This document shows, one piece after another, positions 36,224 through 45,674 of a DNA stretch of 64,000 bases. The notes under the pieces were generated by a model. The model had not been told where the DNA came from. It made no database searches and was given only the letters and a program-made list of their open reading frames with translations. The translations under genes and the position numbers were made by a program. The stretch is from Herbaspirillum sp. GW103. Lineage in GTDB: Bacteria; Pseudomonadota; Gammaproteobacteria; Burkholderiales; Burkholderiaceae_D. Positions within the stretch are counted from its first letter, which is position 1, and each line of letters begins with the position of its first letter. The DNA is taken from NCBI RefSeq assembly GCF_000261365.1, contig NZ_AJVC01000006.1:62001-126000 (forward strand), written 5' to 3'.

Positions 36224-37567
36224 TTAATCGTTACGATTGCGGGCGAGTGTACGCGCAATCGCCGCAAGTCGTTTCTGGGTCTGTTCTTCGCTGATGTTGC
36301 GGTCGAGGAAGAAGCGCTGCACCTCGGCCACGATGGCGTCCTTGGTCGTATCGTCGGTGGCCATGCGATGCACCAGGCTGGGGGCCTGCCAGGCCGGGCC
36401 CTTGCTGAAGGTGCGCCAGGAATCGCGTGCGCAGCGGTCCATGTGCGGATCGGCTGCGCGCAACACGGAAATCGAGCCCTTGATTCTATTGTATTCGGAC
36501 TGCACCGCCGGCGACATGGTCAGCCGCGCCAGCGTTTCCTGCATCGACTGGTGCGCATGGTTGCCGGCGAACATGGCCAGGGTATCGGTACTGTAGAGGT
36601 GGAACTCGCCCGTGCCCGGTGCCGGCGCACAGCCGAACTGCTGGTCCACCTCCATGCCCCAGGCATTGAGCTCGCCCTTGGCCCAGTCCCCCATGATGAG
36701 CATGGCCGCCTCGCCGCTGACCATGCTGCGCGCCATTTCGGTCCAGGGTCGCTCGCGCAGGGGTTGCGGCATGGCTGCGGCCAGGCTGCGCAGGCGCTTG
36801 AGGATGTGCAGCATGCGCGCATCGAGATAGGCGTCCGGGTTCATGTCCACGAACAGGCGGCGGTAATAGGCGGGGCCGCTCTCGGCCAGCGTCAGGTTCT
36901 CGAACAGGGACGCCAGTTGCCAGGCTTCGGCGCTCTGTGCCAGCGGGACGATGCCGGTGCCCTGGAGCTTCTTGACGATCTGGTCGAAATCATCCCAGGT
37001 CTTGGGCGGTGTGAGCTTGTAGCGCTTGAAGATGGCCGTGTTGTAGAACAGCGAGTTGATGCGGTGGATACCCAGAGGCGCGGCGACCACGTGACCGTGA
37101 TTGTTGAGCAGCGACCAGACCGTAGGGAACATCAGCTTTTCCCAGTTGCCCTGCGCGGCCACATTGTCCAGCGCCAGCAACAGACCGAGATCGGCCCATT
37201 CACCGAAGACCACGCCATTCAACTGCGTCACTTCGGGTGCACGATTGGCCAGCACCATGCTCTTCAAGACCTTGGCCGCCCCCATGCCGGCACCGCCCGG
37301 AATGGCCACGTCGCGCCACTGGATATCCTGTTTGGCCAGCTGATTGACCACCACGTTGATGGCCTCGCGTTCGCTGGCCGAGGTCCACCAGTGCAGCACC
37401 TGCAGCGACCCGCCGCCACCGGCGGGCGGCACCGGCGACGACGACTGCGACTGCGCGCGGGCCGGCAGCAATCCCAGCCACAGCGTCAGCGCGAGCAGGC
37501 ACAGCACGGCCAGCCCGCAGCGGGCCGGACCGACGCGTGCATTCGCGGACCGTTTCGTTTTTATCAT
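36224..37567 (-). CDS. Sugar-type ABC substrate-binding protein (orphan)
   Basis: The protein has 447 aa. A signal peptide ends at LPARAQ near residue 38. The mature part has LQVLHWWTSASEREAINVV, the hallmark of GtsA/GltB-like glucose or mannose binding proteins, then GVVFGEWADLG and IMGDWAKGELNAWG. No permease or ATPase genes are adjacent. Instead a two-component system follows on the same strand. It may be a periplasmic ligand receptor for that kinase, or serve a transporter encoded elsewhere. Confidence 0.87.
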   Translation of the reverse strand: MIKTKRSANARVGPARCGLAVLCLLALTLWLGLLPARAQSQSSSPVPPAGGGGSLQVLHWWTSASEREAINVVVNQLAKQDIQWRDVAIPGGAGMGAAKVLKSMVLANRAPEVTQLNGVVFGEWADLGLLLALDNVAAQGNWEKLMFPTVWSLLNNHGHVVAAPLGIHRINSLFYNTAIFKRYKLTPPKTWDDFDQIVKKLQGTGIVPLAQSAEAWQLASLFENLTLAESGPAYYRRLFVDMNPDAYLDARMLHILKRLRSLAAAMPQPLRERPWTEMARSMVSGEAAMLIMGDWAKGELNAWGMEVDQQFGCAPAPGTGEFHLYSTDTLAMFAGNHAHQSMQETLARLTMSPAVQSEYNRIKGSISVLRAADPHMDRCARDSWRTFSKGPAWQAPSLVHRMATDDTTKDAIVAEVQRFFLDRNISEEQTQKRLAAIARTLARNRND

Positions 37568-37716
37568 GGGGGATGCTGTCTCCAAACCGGAACAGACTAT
37601 AGCCGGGTGACTGCCATTGTGCAATTTGCGACTGGACTGCGCCTGGGCCGGCCTGTCTTGTCCACAGGCGTGGTGACGCAACGGGCATCCTGACGCCGGT
37701 GCGGCCCGAGCAGCTC

Positions 37717-38604
37717 TCATGCCTGCGCCCGGCGCGCCTCTTCGATGAAAGCCCGCAGGTAATCAGTTTCCACGTCGCTTTCTCGCGCGCCCAGATAGAT
37801 GTGCTTGGCGATGCCGTGCTTGCCCAGCCGTACCGGCACGATCGCCATCTGCTCGGCGTATTCCAGTACCAGCCAGCGCGGCAACGCTGCCACGCCGCGT
37901 CCGCTGGCCACCATCTGCAACATGATGTCGGTCGTCTCGATGGTCTTGTGACGACGGGGGACGACGCCTGCCGGCGCCAGGAACTGGGTATAGATGTCCA
38001 GTCGGTCCACCGACACCGGATAGGTCACCAGCACTTCGTTGTTCAACTGCCTGGGCTTGACGTAATCGGCCTGCGCCAGCGGATGATCGGCAGCCACCAC
38101 CAGCACCTGTTCATAATCGAACACCGGCTCGAAGACCAGGCCCGGCTTGTCCAGCGGATCGGGCGTGACCAGCAGGTCGATCTCGTAACCGAACAACGCG
38201 CCAATGCCACCGAACTGGAATTTCTGCTTCACGTCCACATCCACGTCCGGCCACGCAGCCAGATAGGGCGACACCACCTTGAGCAGCCATTGGTAACAGG
38301 GGTGACATTCCATGCCGATGCGCAGCGCGCCGCGCTCGCCCTGGGCGAACTGGCGCAGGCGTTCCTCGGCCAGGCTCAGTTGCGGCAGCACGCGGTTGGC
38401 CACGGCCAGCAGGTATTGGCCCGCCTGCGTGAGACGCAGGTGGCGCCCTTCGCGCAGCCAGATGTCGGTGCCCAGCTGCTGCTCCAGCTTCTTCATGCTA
38501 TGGCTCAGGGCAGATTGAGTGACATGCAGTACGCCGGCCGCAGCCGTGAGCGAGCCCTGACGCTCGACTTCCTGCACGATGGAGAGATGGATGCGGTCCA
38601 GCAT
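37717..38604 (-). CDS. MetR-like LysR-family regulator
   Basis: The protein has 295 aa. The HTH reads IVQEVERQGSLTAAAGVLHVTQSALSHSMKKLE. The effector domain carries MECHPCYQWLLKVV and ALFGYEIDLLVTPDP, which are diagnostic of MetR, the homocysteine-responsive activator of methionine genes. No metE or other methionine gene is nearby. A possible autoregulatory site is at 38610. The ATG at 38604 is the only sensible start. Confidence 0.85.
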   Translation of the reverse strand: MLDRIHLSIVQEVERQGSLTAAAGVLHVTQSALSHSMKKLEQQLGTDIWLREGRHLRLTQAGQYLLAVANRVLPQLSLAEERLRQFAQGERGALRIGMECHPCYQWLLKVVSPYLAAWPDVDVDVKQKFQFGGIGALFGYEIDLLVTPDPLDKPGLVFEPVFDYEQVLVVAADHPLAQADYVKPRQLNNEVLVTYPVSVDRLDIYTQFLAPAGVVPRRHKTIETTDIMLQMVASGRGVAALPRWLVLEYAEQMAIVPVRLGKHGIAKHIYLGARESDVETDYLRAFIEEARRAQA

Positions 38605-39083
38605 GATGTTGAATCAAACTCATGGTTTGTGGTGATTCCATCATTTTATGTCATGTGTGCATCTGGACGACATCTTGCCTTGGCAAATCGATTCGGATGA
38701 TCGTCAGGCCATTCTCCATCGCATGAAAAACTAAGTTTTTTTCTTTTCATGACGATCAATCTCTGCGCTCATTTTCCGGACGGCGCACCGCTTTCTTGCA
38801 AATTGCTGACAAGGGCTATCGCCCGCATGGGCTTTTGTGGTGCGGACTTCCGGTCAGTACTTTGTCAGCTTCCCGCATGCCGCGATGTGCGCACTGCCGG
38901 ATCATCCGTTTCGAACCTTTCAACAGGCCCATGCTCGAATCCTAATACTGTACGACGTCTAGCCAGTCATCGCGCAGTTACATCCCATCACAATTCCGAC
39001 GTCAACTGGGCAGCGTGATGTGCCGTTAGCCAGACTATCGCCACGTCGTTTCCCTGCTGCGCTACGCATCGAGGACTTACATC
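38605..39083. promoter_or_regulatory. Divergent intergenic region, MetR-like / DUF3300
   Basis: No convincing gene is seen in these 479 bp. TGAATCAAACTCA at 38610-38622 resembles the MetR consensus TGAA-N5-TTCA with one mismatch and lies at the regulator's own start. ACTAAGT at 38730 within GAAAAACTAAGTTTTTTT is a member of the CTWAG family. A DUF3300 promoter should lie near 38940-39060, where TAATACTGT occurs. Confidence 0.4.
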
Positions 39084-40682
39084 ATGACAACAAGAAACAG
39101 ATCTTCCGCCATCATCCTCTCCGCCTCGCTGCTGGGTGCAGTGCTGGCCCTCTCCGCCTGCCAGAAGCAGGATGCCGCTCCGTCCACGGCAGCGGCCGCG
39201 CCGGCGGCGCCGGCCACCCCACCCTATACGCCGCCCACGGCCCAACAACTCTCGCAGATGGTGGCGCCCATCGCTCTCTTCCCGGACAAGCTGGTGGCGC
39301 AGGTGCTGGCCGGGGCCACCTACCCTGACCAGATCGTCGCGGCCAACCAGTGGCTGGGTCAGAATGGCGCGCTCAAGGGCGACATCCTGGAGGCGGCCGA
39401 GGACAAGCAGCCCTGGGATGTCAGCGTGAAATCGCTCACCCTGTTCCCGGCGGTGCTCTCGCAGATGGCCACCAATGTGGACTGGACCCGCTCGCTGGGC
39501 GAGGCCTTCGTCAATGACCCGAACGATGTGTTCAATGCCATCCAGGCCCTGCGTCTGCGCGCGCAGCAGGCCGGCAATCTCAAGACGTCCTCGCAGCTGA
39601 AGGTGGTGAGTACCGCACGCAGCAGCGAGACGGTCCGCGTGGAGAATGCGCCCGCGCCACGCACTGTCTATGCCGGCGCTCCGGTGATTCCGCCGCCGCC
39701 GCAGACCATCGTGATCGAATCCAGCCAGCCCGATACGGTCTATGTGCCGGCCTACAATCCGGCGGTGGTCTATGGTCCGCCGGTGCCGGTCTATCCGGGC
39801 TATGCGTACCGTCCACCCAGCCCGGTGGCCAATGAAGTCGTGGTCGGTGCCCTGTCCTTCGGTGTGGGCGTGTTCGTGGGTGAAGCCGTCAGCCACCATG
39901 CCGGCTGGGGCTGGCATGACTGGGGCATGCACTGGGGCGGTTCCGGTGGTGACGGCGGCTCCTCGGGCAACTGGCAGCGGCCAGCCGTGGTGTACAAGAA
40001 CACCACCTATGTCTCCCGCTCGACGACGGTGATCAATCGCGTGACCAACAACAATGTGACGGTCAACAATACGCGGGTGGTGAACAACAATGTGAACAAC
40101 GTCAGTAACGTCAATAACGTGCGCAATGTCGACGAACACAATGTCAACAACCAGACCCGCATCGACAATCACCGCGAAGCGATAGCCCCCGCTGCCATGA
40201 GCATGCCGCACTTCACGACCAGCGACGCCCGCCCCGGTGCGATGCCCTCACCGCATGCGCAGCCCGCGCAGCAAAAAATGGAGTTGACCAACCGGGCCGC
40301 TGCGCACCAGCAAGCCGTGCAGGACCAGGCCGCCCGCCAGCATCAGGAAGCGGCGCAGCAGGCCCGGCGCGAACAGCAGCAACAGCAGGAGCAGCACGTG
40401 CAGAAGGAACAGCTGGCCGCGCATGAACGTGAGCAGGCCGAAGAAAGAAAGGCAGAGGCGATGAAGCACGAAAATGCGCATCCTCTGCTGCCGGCGCATT
40501 CCCCTGCAACAGCGCGGCATGAAGACCGCGCGCAACAGCAGCAGCACGAGCAAAAAGCGGCGGCGCATGCACAGCAAGCCCACGCCGAACCCAGGCACGA
40601 GCCCGCCAGGCACGAACAGGACAAGCATTCCAACGAGAAACACGAAGGCGAGAAGCAAGAGCGAGAAAAGCACAACGGCTGA
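39084..40682 (+). CDS. DUF3300 lipoprotein with Asn-rich and Gln/His-rich tail
   Basis: The protein has 532 aa. The signal peptide ends in a lipobox, LALSAC, with cysteine 26. Residues ~55-245 are the DUF3300 domain (LSQMVAPIALFPDKLVAQVLAGATYPDQIV, then tyrosine/proline repeats such as VYVPAYNPAVVYGPPVPVYP). The following ~70 residues are glycine/tryptophan-rich, then Asn-rich (VTNNNVTVNNTRVVNNN near 325-345), and the last ~150 residues are Gln/His/Glu-rich and probably disordered. It is an envelope protein of unknown role. A strong terminator follows. Confidence 0.85.
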   Translation: MTTRNRSSAIILSASLLGAVLALSACQKQDAAPSTAAAAPAAPATPPYTPPTAQQLSQMVAPIALFPDKLVAQVLAGATYPDQIVAANQWLGQNGALKGDILEAAEDKQPWDVSVKSLTLFPAVLSQMATNVDWTRSLGEAFVNDPNDVFNAIQALRLRAQQAGNLKTSSQLKVVSTARSSETVRVENAPAPRTVYAGAPVIPPPPQTIVIESSQPDTVYVPAYNPAVVYGPPVPVYPGYAYRPPSPVANEVVVGALSFGVGVFVGEAVSHHAGWGWHDWGMHWGGSGGDGGSSGNWQRPAVVYKNTTYVSRSTTVINRVTNNNVTVNNTRVVNNNVNNVSNVNNVRNVDEHNVNNQTRIDNHREAIAPAAMSMPHFTTSDARPGAMPSPHAQPAQQKMELTNRAAAHQQAVQDQAARQHQEAAQQARREQQQQQEQHVQKEQLAAHEREQAEERKAEAMKHENAHPLLPAHSPATARHEDRAQQQQHEQKAAAHAQQAHAEPRHEPARHEQDKHSNEKHEGEKQEREKHNG

Positions 40683-40714
40683 AGTCGCCCCTCCCCCTGT
40701 CATCGCTGAGCACC

Positions 40715-40751
40715 AACACCAAGGGCCGCTGCAATGCGGCCCTTGGTGTTT
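40715..40751. terminator. Terminator between convergent genes
   Basis: AACACCAAGGGCCGC (40715-40729) and GCGGCCCTTGGTGTT (40736-40750) form a perfect 15-bp stem with the loop TGCAAT. The T-tract is short, but the stem is very strong. It separates the DUF3300 and acetyltransferase genes. Confidence 0.75.
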
Positions 40752-40764
40752 GACGCCACGGCCA

Positions 40765-41286
40765 TCAGCGACCGATGCGGTCCGGATCGGTACGCTGGTC
40801 CAGCGTCAGCTGCAGGAAGACCAGATCCAGCCACTTGCCGAACTTGGTACCGACCTGCGGCATGTGGCCGACCTGCTCGAAACCCAGCTTCTTGTGCAAG
40901 GCGATGGAGCCGACATTGCTGGCATCGATGGCGGCCACCATGACGTGCTTGCCGACAGCGCGGGCACGCGGGATCAGGGCCTCCATCAAGGCGATGCCCA
41001 GTCCGGCGCCACGATGATCCTTGTGGACATAGACCGAATGCTCCACCGAATGACGGAAGCCATCGAAGGGCCGCCAGTCACCGAAGCTGGCATAACCCAG
41101 CACTTTGTCATCCTCCACGGCCACCAGTACCGGATAGCCCAGCTGGCGCCGCGCAGCGAGCCAGTCCTGGCGGTTCTTGTCGTCCACCAGCGTGTCGCTC
41201 CAGATGGCGGTGGTGTTGACCACGGCGTCGTTGAAGATCAGGGTGATGGCGGGGATGTCGGCGGGAGTGGCGTCGCGAATCTGCAT
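40765..41286 (-). CDS. GNAT N-acetyltransferase (phosphinothricin/methionine-sulfone type)
   Basis: The protein has 173 aa. The acetyl-CoA loop is VHKDHRGAGLGIALMEALI, and IRDATPADIPAITLIFNDAV with NRQDWLAARRQLGYPVLVA is characteristic of the Pat/MddA subfamily. AIDASNVGSIALHKKLGFEQVGHM closes the fold. These enzymes acetylate the amino group of methionine sulfone, methionine sulfoximine or phosphinothricin. Start at ATG 41286. It is a monocistronic gene. Confidence 0.92.
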   Translation of the reverse strand: MQIRDATPADIPAITLIFNDAVVNTTAIWSDTLVDDKNRQDWLAARRQLGYPVLVAVEDDKVLGYASFGDWRPFDGFRHSVEHSVYVHKDHRGAGLGIALMEALIPRARAVGKHVMVAAIDASNVGSIALHKKLGFEQVGHMPQVGTKFGKWLDLVFLQLTLDQRTDPDRIGR

Positions 41287-41728
41287 GGTGTCTCGGGTCT
41301 CAGGTCTCGGTTATGAAGTTCAACGGCAACAACGATCAGGGTGAGCAGTGTAGCCGAAGACGGCGACGGGATGATCTTGCCCTGCGGCAGCGTCTTAAGA
41401 CATCTGACAACTAGAAGTGTTAGAATGCGTGCGCTCATCCATAGAGCGCCCGCCTTGCCTGATTGATGATGGCCAGGACCGGGAATGACAAGAAATGCCA
41501 GCCCCGCAGGCTGGACGCAAGATCGGAGACGAGTTGACCCACTCTGAGATTGCGACCCATGACCGATTCCATTGCCCCGACATCCCACCTTGCGCAAGCC
41601 GCTTCCGGCGCTGCCGGTGCCTGCGCGCGGGGGCGGCATCGGTGGCGGCGGGCGCGGTCCTGCACGGTGCGCGCAGACTCCGGCGCCTTGTGCAGCCTGT
41701 TTTCCACCCACTCCACTTTGCTCCCATC
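41287..41728. promoter_or_regulatory. Long leader before the three-subunit dehydrogenase operon
   Basis: No gene is supported in these 442 bp. GTCTTAAGAC at 41392-41401 is a perfect 10-bp palindrome, followed by AT-rich GTTAGAATG near 41417, a possible -10 region. The rest is GC-rich and carries short frames without ribosome binding sites or family likeness. Confidence 0.35.
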
Positions 41729-42442
41729 ATGACCACCAAGTTCAGTCCCTCGCGGCGTGCCGTCCTTGCGGCCACCGCAGCGGCAGTGCCGCTAGTCTCG
41801 CTGCCAATACTCAAGCAGGCCCGGGCCGATGGCCTGGAAGGCATCGAGCTGCAGCACTACCAGCCGGTGTTCTTCAATGCCGCGCAATGGCTCTTCATCC
41901 TGGCCGCCTGCGACCGCCTGATCCCCGCCGAAGGGCGTGGACCGGGCGCGCTGGAAACCAATGTGCCGGTCTTCATCGACCAGCAACTGCACGCCGGCCT
42001 GGGCAACGACATCTACCAGCAAGGTCCGCATCAGACGGACGCGCCTGCAACGCTGGGTTTCCAGATTCCCTACACACCGCAGCAGGTCTATCGCATCGGC
42101 ATCGACCTGACCCAGCAACTCAGCCAGCAGCAGCACGGCAAGCGCTTCGAGCAGCTGGACGCCAGGGACAAGGATGCCCTGCTGACGGCACTGCAAAAGA
42201 ACGCTGTCGATTTTGGCGCGCTGGGCGAAAAGGCGATGAAGCCATCGCAATTCTTTGGTCAGTTGCTGGGCGATACCAAGAACGGCTATCTGGCCGATCC
42301 CATGTATGGCGGCAACAAGGACATGAAAGCCTGGGTCGCCATCGGCTTCCCCGGCGCGCGTGCGGCCTATACCGAATGGGTGGACCAGCACAACGTGAAA
42401 TATCCGCTGGGCCCCGTGAGCCTGTCGGGCAAGCGCGCCTGA
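41729..42442 (+). CDS. Gluconate 2-dehydrogenase subunit 3 family protein (small subunit)
   Basis: The protein has 237 aa. It begins with a Tat signal peptide: SRRAVLAATAAAVPL with the twin arginines at 9-10. The mature protein carries LFILAACDRLIPAEGRGPGALE and QFFGQLLGDTKNGYLADPMYGGNKDMKAWVAIGFPGAR, which define the small subunit of membrane FAD dehydrogenases. It chaperones the folded flavoprotein through the Tat pathway. It is the first of three genes: small, flavoprotein and cytochrome subunits. Confidence 0.92.
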   Translation: MTTKFSPSRRAVLAATAAAVPLVSLPILKQARADGLEGIELQHYQPVFFNAAQWLFILAACDRLIPAEGRGPGALETNVPVFIDQQLHAGLGNDIYQQGPHQTDAPATLGFQIPYTPQQVYRIGIDLTQQLSQQQHGKRFEQLDARDKDALLTALQKNAVDFGALGEKAMKPSQFFGQLLGDTKNGYLADPMYGGNKDMKAWVAIGFPGARAAYTEWVDQHNVKYPLGPVSLSGKRA

Positions 42443-42499
42443 TGCGCGCGGCCCGCCATCTCAACGCCCTCGCCTGCAACCTCTTACTGATTGATCTCC

Positions 42500-44272
42500 A
42501 TGCCTGACATCACCAACGACAACGTCGACGTCGTCATCGTCGGCCTCGGCTGGGCCGGCTCCCTCATGGCCATCGAACTGGCCCAGGCCGGCCTGAAGGT
42601 ACGCGCCCTCGAACGCGGCCCGGACCGTCCGCCCGAGGACTTCGCCTATCCCAAGCCAGCCGACCAGTACGGCTACGCAACCCGCAACAAAGTCTTCGCC
42701 ATGCCGCGCGATGCTGCCCTGACGGTGCGCTACAACACCGCGCAACAGGCGCTGCCGACCCGCAAGTGGGGCGCCTTTGCGCCCGGCACCGGCGTGGGCG
42801 GCTCGGGCCTGCACTGGACGGCGGTATTGATCCGTCCCACGCCCACCGACCTCAAGCTCAAGACCTACGCCGACCAGGCCTACAAGCACGGCCAGCTCGA
42901 TCCGGAGATGCGCATCAAGGATTTCCCCTTCACCTGGAACGAGATCGAGCCGCACTTCGATTTCTTCGAGAAGGTGTGCGGCCAGTCGGGCAAGACCGGC
43001 AACCTGCGCGGCCAGATCCAGCCGGGCGGTGACCCCTTCGAAGGACCGCGCTCGAACCCCTATCCGCTGCCACCGCTGCACGACACCTACAACAGCAGCC
43101 TGTTCGCCGACGTGGCGCGCAAGATGGGTTACCACCCCTTCCCCAACCCCTCGGCCAATGTCTCGCAGGCCTGGACCAATCCATATGGCGCGCAGATCGC
43201 CCCCTGCAACTACTGCGGCTTCTGCAGCAAGTATCCCTGCCTGAACTACTCCAAGGCATCGCCGCAGACCACCATCCTGGATGTGGTCAAGCGCATGCCC
43301 AACTTCGACTACAAGGTGAACGCCAACGTCATCCGCGTGGATCTGCACGCCGACAAGAAGACCGCGCGCGGGGTGACCTACATCGACGAGAACATGAAGG
43401 AAGTGTTCCAGCCGGCCAAGATCGTGATTCTCTCCGGCTTCCAGTTTGCCAACGTGCGCCTGATGCTGCTCTCGGGGATCGGCAAGCCCTATGACCCGAT
43501 CACCGAGACCGGCGTCATCGGCCGCAACTATGCCTTCCTCTCCAACGGTGGCGCGACGCTGTTCTTCAAGGACAAGCACTTCAATTCCTTCGCCACGGCC
43601 GGCGCCAGCGGCGAAATGTTCAACGACATCTCCCCGGGCAACTTCGACGATGGCATCAAGCTGGGCTTCATCGGCGGCGCCAAGATCCACAGCTCGCAAG
43701 CCTCGGGCGCGCCGATCGGCACGGCGCTGCCACCGGGTACGCCGAGCTGGGGGCGCGGCTGGAAGGAGGGCATGATCGACTGGTACGACCATTCCATGAA
43801 GATCAGCATCACCACCACCTGCATGTCCTATCGCGGCCACTTCCTGGACCTCGATCCGAACTACAAGGACCCCTGGGGCCAGCCGCTCTTGCGCATGACC
43901 TTCGACTGGCGCCAGAACGAACTGAAGCTGCAGCGCTACCTGCGCGACATCGTGCTCAAGATCGCCAAGGAGCTCAATCCCGATCACATGTCGGAAAGCT
44001 TCCTGGCCCTGGATTCGCACTGGGACATCACCAAGTACGTCTCCACCCACAACGTGGGCGGCGCCATCATGGGTGATTCGCCGCGCGACTCAGCCCTGAA
44101 CAAGTACCTGCAATCCTGGGATGTACACAACGTCTTCGTCCCCGGCGGCAATGCCTTCCCGCAGAACTTCCAGGCCAATCCGACCGACACCATCGGCGCC
44201 ATCACGCTCATGGCGGCGCAAGCCATCAAGACGCAGTACCTGAAGAACCCCGGCCCGCTGGTCCAGGTGTAA
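42500..44272 (+). CDS. GMC flavoprotein subunit, gluconate 2-dehydrogenase type
   Basis: The protein has 590 aa. The FAD Rossmann motif is VIVGLGWAGSLMAIELAQAG near residue 13. CNYCGFCSKYPC near 236-247 gives the cysteines of the Fe-S cluster seen in this enzyme class. The C-terminal catalytic block has HNVGGAIMG and NPTDTIGAITLMAAQA. It has no signal peptide of its own and is probably exported with the Tat subunit. It oxidises a sugar or sugar acid in the periplasm; gluconate is a guess from family. ATG at 42500; TTG at 42491 is an alternative. Confidence 0.92.
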   Translation: MPDITNDNVDVVIVGLGWAGSLMAIELAQAGLKVRALERGPDRPPEDFAYPKPADQYGYATRNKVFAMPRDAALTVRYNTAQQALPTRKWGAFAPGTGVGGSGLHWTAVLIRPTPTDLKLKTYADQAYKHGQLDPEMRIKDFPFTWNEIEPHFDFFEKVCGQSGKTGNLRGQIQPGGDPFEGPRSNPYPLPPLHDTYNSSLFADVARKMGYHPFPNPSANVSQAWTNPYGAQIAPCNYCGFCSKYPCLNYSKASPQTTILDVVKRMPNFDYKVNANVIRVDLHADKKTARGVTYIDENMKEVFQPAKIVILSGFQFANVRLMLLSGIGKPYDPITETGVIGRNYAFLSNGGATLFFKDKHFNSFATAGASGEMFNDISPGNFDDGIKLGFIGGAKIHSSQASGAPIGTALPPGTPSWGRGWKEGMIDWYDHSMKISITTTCMSYRGHFLDLDPNYKDPWGQPLLRMTFDWRQNELKLQRYLRDIVLKIAKELNPDHMSESFLALDSHWDITKYVSTHNVGGAIMGDSPRDSALNKYLQSWDVHNVFVPGGNAFPQNFQANPTDTIGAITLMAAQAIKTQYLKNPGPLVQV

Positions 44273-44285
44273 GGGGGGAGAGAAC

Positions 44286-45569
44286 ATGAAAAAACTGACT
44301 TCATCGTTTGCCGCCCTGGTCCTGTCGCTGGCTGCGCTGGGTACGCTGGGTGCGCTCAATCCGGCGCACGCGGCCGACCAGGACGCGGTGGCGCGCGGCC
44401 AGTACCTGGCCCGCACCGGCGACTGCATGGCCTGCCACAGCGCCGCCGGCAAGCCGGCCTATTCGGGCGGGCTGGCCATTGACAGCGGCCACGGCATCAT
44501 CTACTCCACCAACATCACGCCGGACAAGGAACACGGCATCGGCAACTACAGCGAGGCGCAGTTCGCCGCTGCCGTGCGCCATGGCATGCGTGCCGATGGT
44601 ACGCAGCTCTATCCGGCCATGCCCTACCCCAGCTATGCCAAGGTCAGTGACGAGGACATCCATGCCCTCTACACCTACTTCATGCAAGGGGTGAAGCCGG
44701 TGGCCTCCACGCCGCCGGCCAGCAGCATGAGCTTCCCCTTCAACATCCGCTGGGGGATGAAGCTGTGGAATGTCTTCTTCGCCAATGACAAGCCGTTCAA
44801 GGAGCAGGACGGCTGGAACGCGGAGATCAAGCGTGGTGCCTATCTGGTCGAGGGCCTGGGCCACTGCGGCAGCTGCCACACCCCGCGCGGGTTCGCCATG
44901 AACGAGAAGGCCAGCGACAGCAGCCAGGCGCAATTCCTCTCGGGCGGCGACCTCAACGGCTGGGCGGTACCGTCGCTGCGCGGCATGCCACACTGGAGCG
45001 CACAGGACATCGTCGACTACCTGCAGACCGGCCGCAACAAGACCGCCTCGGTGGCCGGCGAGATGAGCCTGGTGGTGGAACACAGCACCGCGCACCTGAA
45101 GCCGGAAGACCTGCAGTCCATCGCGGCGTATCTGAAGACGCTCTCGCCGGTGGCCTCGGCCAGCAGCGGTCGCGTCACCCCGCAAGGGGTCGAGGCGACC
45201 ACGAAGAAACTCACGGCCGCCAAGGACCTGAGCCTGGGCGAGCGCTTGTACCTGGACAATTGCGCGGCCTGCCACTTCGTCAACGGCAAGGGCGCGCCGG
45301 GCATCTTCCCGGTGCTCGATGGGGCGACCGTGGTCAATGCCGACAATCCCAGCGCATTGCTGCACGTGATCCTGGCTGGCGCGCGCACGCCCTCCACCGA
45401 GAAGGCACCGTCGATCCTGGTCATGCCGGGCTTCGCGCATCGCCTCTCGGACAAGGAAGCGGCAGAACTGGCCAGCTTCGTGCGCCAGGGCTGGAGCAAC
45501 CAGGCAGGGGCGGTGTCGGAGAAGGAAGTGAAGCGGATGCGGGAAGGCCTCGCCAAGCACGGGTCCTGA
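44286..45569 (+). CDS. Triheme cytochrome c subunit of the dehydrogenase
   Basis: The protein has 427 aa. The signal peptide ends near AHAADQ (residue 29). Three heme sites are visible: CMACH near 48, CGSCH near 194 and CAACH near 326. It passes electrons from the flavoprotein to ubiquinone and fixes the complex to the membrane. GGGAGAG precedes the ATG at 44286, and the gap to the flavoprotein gene is 13 bp. With the two genes upstream it forms a complete membrane dehydrogenase. Confidence 0.93.
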   Translation: MKKLTSSFAALVLSLAALGTLGALNPAHAADQDAVARGQYLARTGDCMACHSAAGKPAYSGGLAIDSGHGIIYSTNITPDKEHGIGNYSEAQFAAAVRHGMRADGTQLYPAMPYPSYAKVSDEDIHALYTYFMQGVKPVASTPPASSMSFPFNIRWGMKLWNVFFANDKPFKEQDGWNAEIKRGAYLVEGLGHCGSCHTPRGFAMNEKASDSSQAQFLSGGDLNGWAVPSLRGMPHWSAQDIVDYLQTGRNKTASVAGEMSLVVEHSTAHLKPEDLQSIAAYLKTLSPVASASSGRVTPQGVEATTKKLTAAKDLSLGERLYLDNCAACHFVNGKGAPGIFPVLDGATVVNADNPSALLHVILAGARTPSTEKAPSILVMPGFAHRLSDKEAAELASFVRQGWSNQAGAVSEKEVKRMREGLAKHGS

Positions 45570-45674
45570 TTTCCTGCGCCAATTGCCGCTGTGAAGGAGA
45601 AGGCTCGCATGGCAACATGCGGGCCCTTTTTACGCCGCGCTCACGCCATGCCGGCCGCACGACGATTGACCACG

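Noticed and set aside
38749-39018. An 89-residue frame in the MetR/DUF3300 gap
   Set aside because: The ATG follows a T-run with no Shine-Dalgarno site, and the composition is unlike nearby genes.
41560-41732. Short frame upstream of the dehydrogenase operon
   Set aside because: It is arginine/alanine/serine-rich, without ribosome site or domain, and overlaps the real start of the small subunit.
45591-45674. Longer N-terminus of the hypothetical protein at 45675
   Set aside because: The upstream residues are basic and unstructured and contain several weak ATGs without ribosome sites.
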